A stretch of 46,637 bases of DNA from Pseudomonadota bacterium (lineage in GTDB: Bacteria; Pseudomonadota; Gammaproteobacteria; Steroidobacterales; Steroidobacteraceae), in NCBI GenBank assembly GCA_025357635.1, contig JANXOV010000048.1:1-46637 (forward strand). Direction: 5' to 3'. Within the stretch, counting starts at the first letter, position 1; every line of letters begins with the position of its first letter. Below the pieces are notes generated by a model. It ran no database searches, was not told the DNA's origin, and was given only the letters and a program-made list of their open reading frames with translations. The position numbers were made by a program, and so were the translations under genes. Of this stretch, positions 10,890-19,253 are shown piece by piece.

Positions 10890-11312
10890 TCACACTCCCC
10901 ACTCGTGCAATGTCCTAATCGTTCCATAGCCTTTGGCTTTTCCGAAGTACCGGTCGTCCGCCGTCACCAGCAGGGCCTCTTCATGCTCCAGCGCAACGGC
11001 GTGATACAGAGTGTCGAACAGATGGTGGTTAGTCTCGATCGCAAGGCTGGTTGCCCGTCGAATGACGTTTGGGTTGTCAGTGGTAGGAAACTCGAACGCA
11101 GCGAGCATTTCGACATCAGCGACGGCGGTCTGCGGGGCCAGGCGGGCAGCAACCGCTGCCACCTCGGCCAACCAATGCACCGGCTGCAGAATCTCCAATC
11201 GGCCACTTGCAACGGACTCGACGAGGGCAAATGCTTTCTCGGAATCCGGTTCGCGGGAAGGGTCCCCAAGCAGCCATTTGAGAATCACACTAGCATCCAG
11301 GACGACGATCAC
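10890..11312 (-). CDS. vapC: VapC-type PIN-domain toxin
   Basis: A 140-residue PIN-domain ribonuclease. The acidic metal-binding residues are visible: Asp6 in VVLDASVILKW, Glu50 in HWLAEVAAV, Asp100 in LFDTLYHAVAL and Asp119/Asp120 in LLVTADDRYF. VapC toxins cut tRNA or rRNA when the antitoxin is degraded. It is the second gene of a two-gene unit; its ATG overlaps the stop of vapB by four bases (11309-11312). The gene appears intact and sits between a mobile-element graveyard and a SnoaL-like gene, a typical accessory position. Confidence 0.92.
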   Translation of the reverse strand: MIVVLDASVILKWLLGDPSREPDSEKAFALVESVASGRLEILQPVHWLAEVAAVAARLAPQTAVADVEMLAAFEFPTTDNPNVIRRATSLAIETNHHLFDTLYHAVALEHEEALLVTADDRYFGKAKGYGTIRTLHEWGV

Positions 11313-11542
11313 GGTCGTGCGGCTGACCGTGCCCGGCGAACCTCCTCGCTGGTGAAGGATGGTCGACTGCTGCGGGTGACACTGAATTGACGGAACAACC
11401 GTTCCCGCCTAATCTGGAGTTTGCGCTCGCGCACTGCCCGTCGCATCAACTCCGCGATGATGGAACTCTTATTCTGATCACCGAATGCTTTGTCGAACTC
11501 TGTCTTCACTTCATCGGGCACACTGAAATTGACGGTTGCCAT
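11309..11542 (-). CDS. vapB: VapB-type antitoxin (ribbon-helix-helix)
   Basis: A 77-residue protein whose N-terminus, ATVNFSVPDEVKTEFDKAF, is a ribbon-helix-helix DNA-binding domain. The Arg-rich C-terminus should wrap the VapC active site. It precedes and overlaps vapC. A near-perfect palindrome at 11554-11574, twelve bases upstream of the ATG, is the probable operator for autorepression by the VapBC complex, and TATAGT near 11580 is a plausible -10. Confidence 0.88.
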   Translation of the reverse strand: MATVNFSVPDEVKTEFDKAFGDQNKSSIIAELMRRAVRERKLQIRRERLFRQFSVTRSSRPSFTSEEVRRARSAARP

Positions 11543-11553
11543 TGATGACCTCA

Positions 11554-11574
11554 GTTGTTGAATATTTCAACAAC
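11554..11574 (-). promoter_or_regulatory. Probable VapB operator
   Basis: GTTGTTGAA (11554-11562), TAT, TTCAACAAC (11566-11574): a perfect 9-base inverted repeat around a 3-base centre. It is immediately upstream of vapB, where the ribbon-helix-helix antitoxin is expected to bind. Confidence 0.75.
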
Positions 11575-11818
11575 TAAACTATACGCTCGTTGCCGGGAGC
11601 GTCAAACGCGATTTCCGGCGTGATTTGTCAAATATGCGCCTGATATCGCCGCGATTGGCCATCTCCATAGCCGACTTTCGCATATGACCGCTGTAGGTCA
11701 ACGGGGATGGCTCACGGACCTAGCCCAGAGTATCGCTGTCAAGTTAACGTTCTGGAGGTGTCTGATATGATCGGCATGTTGTCCATTTCTTGCCGGCTGC
11801 ATATCGGAGAAAGCTGCA

Positions 11819-12229
11819 ATGGATTCGATTGCGTTGAATCAGATGGCGACCCGCTACACGGCTGCTTGGTGCAGCCAACGCGCCGCGAGTGTTGCCTCGT
11901 TTTATGCAGAACAGGGATCTCTCAAGATCAACGACGGGGAACCTGCAATCGGGCGGCCGGCGATCACCAATTCCGCGCAGAGCTTCATGTCCGCCTTTCC
12001 CGATCTTGTGGTCAAGATGGACCGCCTCGTGGCAAACGGCGCCAAGATTGAATATCACTGGACGCTGACGGGAACCAATACGGGAACCAGCGGCACGGGA
12101 AGCTTTGTCCGGATCAGCGGCTTTGAGGAATGGCGCTTCGGGCCCGACGAGTTGATAGCCGAGTCGTTAGGCCATTTCGATGCGACCGACTACCAGCGTC
12201 AATTAAACGCTGGTGGCTTGCAGCCATGA
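11819..12229 (+). CDS. SnoaL/NTF2-fold protein
   Basis: A 136-residue protein with the layout of SnoaL-like ester-cyclase/NTF2-fold proteins. An N-terminal helix (ATRYTAAWCSQRAASVASFY) is followed by SAQSFMSAFPDLVVKMDRLV, and then a curved sheet with the paired His/Asp-type positions YHWTLTGTNTGT and GFEEWRF. Such proteins act on small metabolites or detoxification substrates; the substrate here is unknown. GGAGAAA precedes the ATG at 11819. It is convergent with the gene ending at 12278 and looks monocistronic. Confidence 0.75.
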   Translation: MDSIALNQMATRYTAAWCSQRAASVASFYAEQGSLKINDGEPAIGRPAITNSAQSFMSAFPDLVVKMDRLVANGAKIEYHWTLTGTNTGTSGTGSFVRISGFEEWRFGPDELIAESLGHFDATDYQRQLNAGGLQP

Positions 12230-12277
12230 CATCCAGTCCGTAGAGCCCGCGCCAAGGCGCCGCACCTCGAGTACGCG

Positions 12278-12799
12278 TCAAACCGCCCGATACTGTCCGG
12301 TGACTCGTCCCCAGACCCCTGATTCAGGGTGATAGATTCTTTGCTCGTGCCAACTCCCCTGCCAATAGGGCAGCCAGAGTTCGACTTCGCCGTCCACTGT
12401 CTTTACCACACTGAGACCTTCGGGTTTCAGTGCCTGCCCGTCGAGCGCGCGTTTCCCAAGAATCGCCGGCGGCAGCATCACGGCTCTAAGCGAGGTTCCA
12501 TCAGGGTTAAAGACGATGCCGTTGCCGGGTTGAGCACAACCGTCAAGTGGTGTATTCCAATGGCCGATGACGACGATGCAATGCGAGGCGCGGTCCTCGA
12601 CGGCCTGAATCCGGGAATTGAAGCGCTTCTCAATCACCTTGCCATCGCATGTCCAGGAGAGGCCGACGGGCCCATCCTGCATCACGGCGATTCCCGCACC
12701 TGACTTCGGGTTGCCTTGATAGGGGTCGTCCAACGGATGGCCCACCTCGGCACGCAGCCCGCTTCGACTCACATATTGAAACTTGCTGATCGTGGTCAT
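12278..12799 (-). CDS. Putative immunity protein for the RHS toxin
   Basis: A 173-residue protein with no family I recognise. It has no signal peptide or membrane segment, so it is probably cytoplasmic. It has paired aromatic strands such as GPVGLSWTCDG, VELWLPYWQGSWHEQRIYH and VWGRVTGQYRAV at the C-terminus. Its ATG (12797-12799) overlaps the RHS gene's TGA by the ATGA arrangement, which implies coupled translation. A small orphan gene directly behind an RHS toxin's variable C-terminus is normally the cognate immunity gene; that is the basis for the call. I chose the ATG at 12799 over an upstream in-frame one at 12844 because of this coupling. Confidence 0.6.
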   Translation of the reverse strand: MTTISKFQYVSRSGLRAEVGHPLDDPYQGNPKSGAGIAVMQDGPVGLSWTCDGKVIEKRFNSRIQAVEDRASHCIVVIGHWNTPLDGCAQPGNGIVFNPDGTSLRAVMLPPAILGKRALDGQALKPEGLSVVKTVDGEVELWLPYWQGSWHEQRIYHPESGVWGRVTGQYRAV

Positions 12800-15700
12800 T
12801 TTGATATCTCTATCGTAGCAGCAGGCTTCAAATAGGTTTCCCACGACGATCCGCGAAGATCCACGAGAAACTGCAATTGCTGTCCGCCGCCCACATAGGA
12901 TTCCGACGCCGGCCAGCCTGAGACTTGCGGACCGGCAAATCCTTCGCGCACGGGTATGGCAGTCGAAACCACATATTCCTGCAGTACCAGATCATTTCCA
13001 CTGCGCTTGAATTCCTGGAGGACCGCCAGTTCATTTCTAGCCTCCTCCAGACTTTGATAGCGTTTGGGCGTAGCCCATCCGCCAGGGCCCGCATTTCGAT
13101 CCTGTATGACGTAGATCTTGTCGCCGGGATTCAACCACGTGTCCACAACTGGCCGGCGAGGGTCCCATGGCGGGTGAGCGTCGCTTCGCCCGTTCGCGCG
13201 CTGCAGCTCCCTCCATTCTCGATTGGCGATTCTGCCCGCATACGGGCCACGCGAGGGATTGAAGATGCCGAACCAGGATTGGTCGATTGCCGCGCGCGAG
13301 CTGGAGCGCTTCACGGCACTCATGTCGCGGAAGAATATCGTGCGAAGCAATCTCGCAATTCGCGCCGATCCAGCCGCGGCGCCGGTGACCGACGCAGCGG
13401 TTAGCGCGGCTGCCGCCTGAGACAAACCGCGCGCCAATACGGATGAAGCGTCTTGCAGGTCGGATTGGCACTTCGCACCGGCCAGCCCGGCTGCGACGTG
13501 ATACGTTGTTTCGATCACATCCCAGATGGATTTTCCAAGGAACAGTGCGCCGATGCCGGTGAGTGCGATATCGCCGGCCCAACCGTACGGCGTGAACTGG
13601 GATGCCGCCCAGGTGGAAAAGATGATGGCGGTGGTGGCAAGGGCCTGTGGGCTGACGAGGTCCCGCAGCGCCGCCGCCAGTTCCCGATCCGCGATCTGGC
13701 TGGCGGCTCCTTCAAATATGAATCCCAACTTTTCGTTGAGGGTCCAATCAGCAACGCTCTGGTCTTGCGTCAGAGCAGGCAGTGCCTGCAGTCCGGTCAA
13801 ATCGATATTTGCAACCCGGTCGTTGCCCGCGAATGCGTATGGATTGGACCCGCCGGCCAAACCCATTGGATCAACGGAGATGTAGCGGCCCGTTTCCGGG
13901 TCAAGGTAGCGGCGCCCGTTGTAAAGCAGCCCGGATTCGGCATCAAAATATTGATTCGATCCTCTCAGATTGGTGATGCCCGGCGATACCAGGCCATGCT
14001 GCCGATCGACCATCGCGCGCGGCGCATAGGTCTGGTCCGCCACAATCCCCAACACGCGCTCGCCGTCGAGCATCGCAACCGGTTGGTCATCGAGCCAGAC
14101 ATACTGCTTCGTCACCTGGCCGCGCTCGTCCACTTCCGCCGTGAGTTTGTCCTGCTCATAAATATAGCCAGTGGAGACAGCGTGGCCGTTGTCGAAGGTT
14201 GTCTTTTGAATCCGTTGGCCACTGGCGTTGTACGCATAACTGGCGATGACGCGCCCGTCCCGAATAACGGACTTCAAACGCGCATCGTCATCCCAGATGA
14301 AGCGCCGGCCCGGATCTTCGACGACGGATCCGTCCGCACTGAACCGGTAGGAGCCCGACGGCCGGTTGGTGCCGGGTTGGACTGTGAAGCCGAAGGCCTT
14401 CTTTCCCGCAAGCCCGATCAGGTTGTTTCCGGCGTCAAACGCGAACCCCAAGGGTTGCGCTGCGGTACCACTGGATCCCACACCAATCAGCCGGCGCAGA
14501 TCGTCGTACGCGTACTCGACGAATTCAATCCCACCTGCCGATCGGATGGAGGAATGAATGGCGCGATCGGTATCAACGGCATGGGTGAAACGCTGTTCCC
14601 ACAATCCCGCTGCGCCCACTCGCGTGATGCGCCCCTCAACATCCAATTCACGATCGTAGCGCGCAAATCCCAACAGGTTGAACCCCCGCCTCGCAGTCCC
14701 CTCCCGTTCATCATTGAGATTCGACACCAGCGTCGAGCGCCCGTGGCGGTCGATCAGCGAAATGGACTCCAGTAACCCCGCATTTCCACTTGGTGGGCGA
14801 CGATAGTTAAACTTCAACGTCTGCCCACCGGGCAGTTCCTTTTCCATCAATGCGCCAGTGGCGTCGTATCGGTACCGGATCGCCCATTCGGCGTCGCCGA
14901 TGCGGCTGATGCGCTCGATCAATCGTGACTGGGGGTCGTATGCGTAGCGCTCTTCGCCGCCGCGAAACGTCAGCTTCGATGGCCGCAGATTTCTGCCGTA
15001 CTCAATTGACGTTGTCCCGTCCGGAGTCGAGCGTTCGATCAACCTGCCGGCTTCATCGTAACGAAATGAAACGCGGATGCCCGAGGGCAGTTCTTTGAAC
15101 ATCAAACGGTCGTCGGCACCGTAGACAAAGCGGGTGACCCCGCCGTCCGCGGAATACGATTGTGCCAGGCGTCCGAAGTCATCGTAGGAGTAGCCATTGC
15201 GCACGCCGCGATCGTCGACGAACCCGACGGGGCGGCGCGCCGGGTCAAGTGCAATTCGGTCCGTCGCAGTCGCGGCGGCTTCTTCCGAATCATCGCGGCG
15301 CTGCGCCAGCGTGCCCGCCGGGTCGAAAAGAAATCTGTGGATCAGCAGACCCTCAGCATCTCGATCGAACGATATCTTTCTTCCGAACGCATCAGTGATT
15401 GCCGTTACCCTGTCGGCGGCGTCATAGGCGTAATTCAGAACCTCGCCGTTCGGACGCACCACGCGCGCAATCCGCTCCGCCGGATCGTAGTCGTACTGCT
15501 CAGCACGCCCGTTGACGCTGATCATGGAAATCCGTCCCCGGGAGTCGTAGCGATAGTGAATCTGATTGCCGCCCGGCTGCACGATTCGCGCGGCACGCGA
15601 CAGCGCATCGTATTGATATCGCGTAATGCGCCCGGCGGATTCGCGCTTCTCCAGGACACGCCCGCTGCGATCGTAGACATAGCGCACCCCGCCTCCAACC

Positions 15701-17139
15701 TGCAGCCTCCCGGCCTTGTCGTAGACGAAATCGATGCGCCGGCGGATGGAGCCTGACGGCGAATATCCTTGTTCGATTTGAGCCACAGGCAGGTCAGGCC
15801 GTGAGGACGCATTGTCGTAGAGGTAGTCAATGTCGTGGAATCGGCTCGCGCTGATGCTGGGCATTCGTATGCGTTCGATTCGTCCCCTGTCGTCCCACAA
15901 AACTCGCTTTTCTCCGGTGGCGGTCCCGTTGGGCGCCAGCCGCTCGGTGGATGTCAGGCGGCCGTGCCGGTCGTATCGGTGACGCACATTGATCTCGCCG
16001 CAATGCGCGCATCCGGGTCCTCGGGCGCTCAACAGGCGCTGCTCTCCAGCGATGATGGCGTAGGTGTAGCGGGTCTTTTCGCCCCGCGCGTTGATGAGAG
16101 TGGCGCCGGCGGCACCGCTTTCGCCAATCTGCGGACCTTGAGCGATTGCGGTGGTTTCCAGACCGGCGCCGCGCATGGACCAGAGTGCGCGCCCATTGGA
16201 CTGATAGGCATACGTGGACAGACGTTGAACCGACCCCGCTTCGCCGTCGAAACCCACGACTATGCCCGTGAGCGCATGCGGATTGCCGCCTTGGTGCAGC
16301 GGCTCGTACAGGTACTGTCTGACGGTTCGCCCATCGGACAGGGTCACGCCGGTCAGGTTGCCGAAGTCCTTCCGCCCGCGCTCCACCACATGCGAGTACG
16401 TAAAGCGCCCGATCGGAGAGTCGATGGTGGCGATGACCCCACTACCGCGATCGCCGACTCTCGCATAGTGGATCCGAAGCATGCGGCCGAGTGGATCAGT
16501 GATGCTGATCACCTCGCCGTGCGTATCCCGCGCGAGGGTGAGCAAGCCTTCATGGTCATCGCTGACGCTTTCCAGTTTCCCGGCAGCATTGAAGCGCAAT
16601 TGCCGGCCATTGGGCCACGTCCACAAAAAGCCGGCGACGCCTCCCCGGCCCTGCAGTATCCGAAGAACGCCGTTCGAGGGATTGTCGGTTGCGCACAAGC
16701 TGCGATGACGAGGATCGCGAGTGAAGACAATGCGGCTGCCATCGGCTTCGAGCACTTGAACCGCGCCGGGCACGGTCACGATTTCCGTGTCGTACGACAA
16801 GCGCCATCCAACGCCCATGGAGCCCATGCTGCGGTCCTGCGAGTTGTAATGGCGGACGACTTCCAGCCCCAGCTCCCCGGGCAGCGGCGCCATGTCCGTT
16901 TCGCGTTGATACTTGTTGCCGGTGATGATGTTGATGGGATTGCCGGCCCCCTGATCGGTGCCGCTGGTGTTGCCCAGGCTCGCCGGGCCGCCACCGGCAC
17001 AGGTGGCGCCCACCGGGCTCGGCCCGCACGTGGCTCGGGTCTGAGCGGACAATGGTTCTGCGAAGAAGGTTGCGATCCCTGCAAGGCCGATCGCGACGAC
17101 AGCCGTTTTCAGCGTGCGTCCTGCACAGCAAGTGTTCAT
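12796..17139 (-). CDS. Exported RHS/YD-repeat polymorphic toxin
   Basis: A 1447-residue RHS protein. A Sec signal peptide covers about residues 1-32 (VVAIGLAGIATFF, cut near SAQ). Next comes a DUF6531-like entry (NPINIITGNKYQRETD), then some 900 residues of YD repeats (YDRHGRLTSTE, YDAAGRL-type units) that form the hollow RHS shell. The core is at about 1056-1110 (YFDAESGLLYNGRRYLDP, ISVDPMGLAGGSNPYAFAGN). The variable C-terminal region, about 1115-1447, carries a hydrophobic segment (IALTGIGALFLGKSIW) and a final domain with PWDPRRPVVDTWLNPGDKIY, WATPKRYQSLEEARNEL, IPVREGFAGPQ and YVGGGQQLQF. The PxxxxxGxAxP...GGGxQ pattern recalls TNT/ADP-ribosyl-type NAD-targeting toxins, but this is only a resemblance. 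It starts 17 bases after the upstream tadE-like stop, so it is probably in the pilus operon. Confidence 0.9.
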   Translation of the reverse strand: MNTCCAGRTLKTAVVAIGLAGIATFFAEPLSAQTRATCGPSPVGATCAGGGPASLGNTSGTDQGAGNPINIITGNKYQRETDMAPLPGELGLEVVRHYNSQDRSMGSMGVGWRLSYDTEIVTVPGAVQVLEADGSRIVFTRDPRHRSLCATDNPSNGVLRILQGRGGVAGFLWTWPNGRQLRFNAAGKLESVSDDHEGLLTLARDTHGEVISITDPLGRMLRIHYARVGDRGSGVIATIDSPIGRFTYSHVVERGRKDFGNLTGVTLSDGRTVRQYLYEPLHQGGNPHALTGIVVGFDGEAGSVQRLSTYAYQSNGRALWSMRGAGLETTAIAQGPQIGESGAAGATLINARGEKTRYTYAIIAGEQRLLSARGPGCAHCGEINVRHRYDRHGRLTSTERLAPNGTATGEKRVLWDDRGRIERIRMPSISASRFHDIDYLYDNASSRPDLPVAQIEQGYSPSGSIRRRIDFVYDKAGRLQVGGGVRYVYDRSGRVLEKRESAGRITRYQYDALSRAARIVQPGGNQIHYRYDSRGRISMISVNGRAEQYDYDPAERIARVVRPNGEVLNYAYDAADRVTAITDAFGRKISFDRDAEGLLIHRFLFDPAGTLAQRRDDSEEAAATATDRIALDPARRPVGFVDDRGVRNGYSYDDFGRLAQSYSADGGVTRFVYGADDRLMFKELPSGIRVSFRYDEAGRLIERSTPDGTTSIEYGRNLRPSKLTFRGGEERYAYDPQSRLIERISRIGDAEWAIRYRYDATGALMEKELPGGQTLKFNYRRPPSGNAGLLESISLIDRHGRSTLVSNLNDEREGTARRGFNLLGFARYDRELDVEGRITRVGAAGLWEQRFTHAVDTDRAIHSSIRSAGGIEFVEYAYDDLRRLIGVGSSGTAAQPLGFAFDAGNNLIGLAGKKAFGFTVQPGTNRPSGSYRFSADGSVVEDPGRRFIWDDDARLKSVIRDGRVIASYAYNASGQRIQKTTFDNGHAVSTGYIYEQDKLTAEVDERGQVTKQYVWLDDQPVAMLDGERVLGIVADQTYAPRAMVDRQHGLVSPGITNLRGSNQYFDAESGLLYNGRRYLDPETGRYISVDPMGLAGGSNPYAFAGNDRVANIDLTGLQALPALTQDQSVADWTLNEKLGFIFEGAASQIADRELAAALRDLVSPQALATTAIIFSTWAASQFTPYGWAGDIALTGIGALFLGKSIWDVIETTYHVAAGLAGAKCQSDLQDASSVLARGLSQAAAALTAASVTGAAAGSARIARLLRTIFFRDMSAVKRSSSRAAIDQSWFGIFNPSRGPYAGRIANREWRELQRANGRSDAHPPWDPRRPVVDTWLNPGDKIYVIQDRNAGPGGWATPKRYQSLEEARNELAVLQEFKRSGNDLVLQEYVVSTAIPVREGFAGPQVSGWPASESYVGGGQQLQFLVDLRGSSWETYLKPAATIEISK

Positions 17140-17156
17140 GCGTACCCATCCTTAGG

Positions 17157-18041
17157 TTACGGTGTAAATTTCGAACCGACACAGCAAAGCCTGACGCCGC
17201 AGTTGGGATCGCAGCGCGGGTCTCCGGCATGACAGTCATGACCGGTGCCTGACCCACCTCCTCCAAAGCCGCCGCCCTGCGGCCCGCCGCTACCTGACCC
17301 AGATCCCGCAGCGCCTCCCGGTGTACCACTGCTCAAGGAGACCGCCGCCTGTTCGAACGGCTCGCTCGACATTCGCAAAGTCGCGCGGGCGACAATCGGT
17401 ATCCGCCCCCGCTCGAGCAGGTCTGCAACAAACGCATCATCCTGACCCACGCCGGCCAACTGCAGCGCCTTCGCATAAAAACTTCCCGCCATGGGGATCT
17501 GCTTGGACCTGGGGATTCCATAGGTCACGCGCAATGCCAGCAGATTGGCATCCTGTAAACTCTGGCCGGATGAGTTAGTGGCCGGGTCAGCGGGGCAATC
17601 CGGGCGATCGCGTGGACAGCGCAGCATCATGAGGTTCGTGTTGGGTATGACACGCACGCCGCCACCGGCGCGCGCTGACAACCCAGGACTATAAAAGTCG
17701 TCGAAACTCTTTGAAGTCGGAGAAAGAATCTCCAGACGCGCGGCGCCGGTGGCGAGGTCTGCGCGAACCATCGCGAGCCGTTGCGCCAGCTCCGCGCTGT
17801 CGCTGCCGCCACCATAATAAGGAACCAGCGCGCGACCAAACGCCGCGAACATGGCCGCAGGCTTGGCGTGTTCGAGGCCGCCCGCTCGCGCAGCCTCAAA
17901 CACTGCATACGTCAGATTGCCTTTCGCATGAAAGGCCAGGGCCGCTTGAAGGACGCCGAGGAGGACAAACAACAGAATCGGGACGATGACCACAAACTCC
18001 ACGACAGTGGCGCCCCGGCAGGATCGTTCAGGACTGCGCAT
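17157..18041 (-). CDS. TadE-like minor pilin, Gly/Cys-rich tail
   Basis: A 294-residue TadE-type pseudopilin. The prepilin-like site is RGATVVEF (cleavage after Gly, Glu at +5), followed by the hydrophobic stretch VVIVPILLFVLLGVLQAAL that anchors and packs it in the pilus machine. After the globular domain, the last 50 residues are unusual: Gly/Ser-rich (GGFGGGGSGTG), then Cys-rich (HDCHAGDPRCDPNCGVRLCC). The ATG at 18041 is chosen because the pilin motif follows it directly; the frame upstream lacks family features. The first 14 bases overlap the DUF192 gene. The RHS toxin gene follows after 17 bases. Confidence 0.82.
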   Translation of the reverse strand: MRSPERSCRGATVVEFVVIVPILLFVLLGVLQAALAFHAKGNLTYAVFEAARAGGLEHAKPAAMFAAFGRALVPYYGGGSDSAELAQRLAMVRADLATGAARLEILSPTSKSFDDFYSPGLSARAGGGVRVIPNTNLMMLRCPRDRPDCPADPATNSSGQSLQDANLLALRVTYGIPRSKQIPMAGSFYAKALQLAGVGQDDAFVADLLERGRIPIVARATLRMSSEPFEQAAVSLSSGTPGGAAGSGSGSGGPQGGGFGGGGSGTGHDCHAGDPRCDPNCGVRLCCVGSKFTP

Positions 18042-18360
18042 GTCGATCCACCAGCAGCAACGTGTCGCCCACCAGCAGTTGCAGACGCCGGGCATCACCC
18101 TTTGGAAACTCCAGGACGCTCGCCGCACCCTTGCACGCAGCGATGCGCCAGGGCGGCACGGACTCCGCGATCTTCAAGACCTTGTTCCGCGAATCGAGAA
18201 AGACGATGTCGATCGGCATTCGCATCAGTCCGGTGTGAACGCACCAGCAGGGTTTGATGTGCATGGCGCTCGAGGGCGGCAGTGGCGCCATGAATATCAA
18301 TCCACGGCCGCGCGCCAGAACCGTTCGTGCGGGAAACACCTCGATCGGATGCCTGCTCAT
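18028..18360 (-). CDS. DUF192 protein inside the pilus operon
   Basis: A 110-residue DUF192 protein. Family features are the CVHTGLMRMPIDIVFLD core, VLEFPKGDARRLQLLVGDTL near the C-terminus and a conserved Pro-containing loop (ESVPPWRIAACKGA). DUF192 proteins are small beta-rich proteins, often exported, of unknown activity. This copy has no clear signal peptide. It overlaps tadC by ATGA at its start and the tadE-like gene by 14 bases at its end, so it is embedded in the Tad unit. I prefer the ATG at 18360 because of the overlap. Confidence 0.78.
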   Translation of the reverse strand: MSRHPIEVFPARTVLARGRGLIFMAPLPPSSAMHIKPCWCVHTGLMRMPIDIVFLDSRNKVLKIAESVPPWRIAACKGAASVLEFPKGDARRLQLLVGDTLLLVDRHAQS

Positions 18361-19253
18361 AAACCCATCCTTAGGAATTTGATTGCGATCGGAAATCCGA
18401 GCACGATGAATGTGCATGGAAAGATGAAGGCAATGAGCGGAAACAGCATTTTGACGGGCGCTTCCATGGCGAGCTTTTCGGCGCGCGAAAATCGCTCCAT
18501 GCGGCGTTGCTCGGCTTGCGCGCGCAGTATGGGTCCAAGGTTCATGCCGAGCGTCTCGGATTGAATCAACGCGCTCACGAGACTGCCGATTGCCGGGTCA
18601 CGCATCCGCTCCGACATGTTACGCAGCGCTTCTATGCGCGTTTTCCCGGCGCGCCGATCGCGCAGAACGCGCGCCATCTCATCGCGCAGCGGACCCGGCG
18701 GCCCCTTCGCAACCGCATGTCCAAGAGCGCTTTGCAGAGTCAGACCGGCTTCCACGCACAGCGTGATGAGATCCAAGGCATAGGGAAGCGCTTTCTGCAC
18801 GCCGCGGCTTCGTTTCTCGATGCGATCGCGAAGCCACATCATGGGGATAATGGAACCGATCATCAGGGCAAGCAGCGAGCCGGGCAGCGGATTGAGTCCC
18901 CAGGTGGAGGATATGAACCACGCCAGCAGCAACGCTGCCGACGCGCATAGCGTGGTAAACGCCAGAAACTGCTCAGCAGTCAGGCAATAGTCCAGTCCGG
19001 CGAGCTGCAACCGGTGGCTCAATCGCCGACGCAGTCCTTCAGGCAGATAAGAACCCAGGCAGGTGGCCACTAATTGGACCGGCAGCCAGGCGAAGCGGAA
19101 TCCGATCGGAGGAGCGTCGAGATACTGTCTGTCCTCTGCGGGCAGTTCTGCAACGAGCTGCCCCATCAGGCCTGCAACGAGCGCCGCCGAGGCCGCAGCG
19201 GCTGCGGACGCCGCGAAAACGACCCAGCCGAAGTCGTTCAATGCATCGCTCAT
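18357..19253 (-). CDS. tadC: Tad pilus inner-membrane platform protein TadC
   Basis: A 298-residue T2SF/GspF-domain membrane protein that forms, with TadB, the inner-membrane platform on which the TadA ATPase acts. It has an N-terminal hydrophobic segment (VVFAASAAAAASAALVAG), a central helix pair (LAFTTLCASAALLLAWFIS, LLALMIGSIIPMMWL) and the GspF-type helical domain (ALPYALDLITLCVEAGLTL, ALIQSETLGMNLGPIL, RAEKLAMEAPVKMLFPL). A C-terminal membrane helix ends FIVLGFPIAIKFL. The ATG overlaps the tadB stop by four bases. Confidence 0.92.
   Translation of the reverse strand: MSDALNDFGWVVFAASAAAAASAALVAGLMGQLVAELPAEDRQYLDAPPIGFRFAWLPVQLVATCLGSYLPEGLRRRLSHRLQLAGLDYCLTAEQFLAFTTLCASAALLLAWFISSTWGLNPLPGSLLALMIGSIIPMMWLRDRIEKRSRGVQKALPYALDLITLCVEAGLTLQSALGHAVAKGPPGPLRDEMARVLRDRRAGKTRIEALRNMSERMRDPAIGSLVSALIQSETLGMNLGPILRAQAEQRRMERFSRAEKLAMEAPVKMLFPLIAFIFPCTFIVLGFPIAIKFLRMGL

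Noticed and set aside
13453..14775. Long plus-strand open frame (440 codons) opposite the RHS gene
   Set aside because: It is the antisense shadow of the YD-repeat coding region and has no family resemblance; the minus-strand RHS frame explains it.
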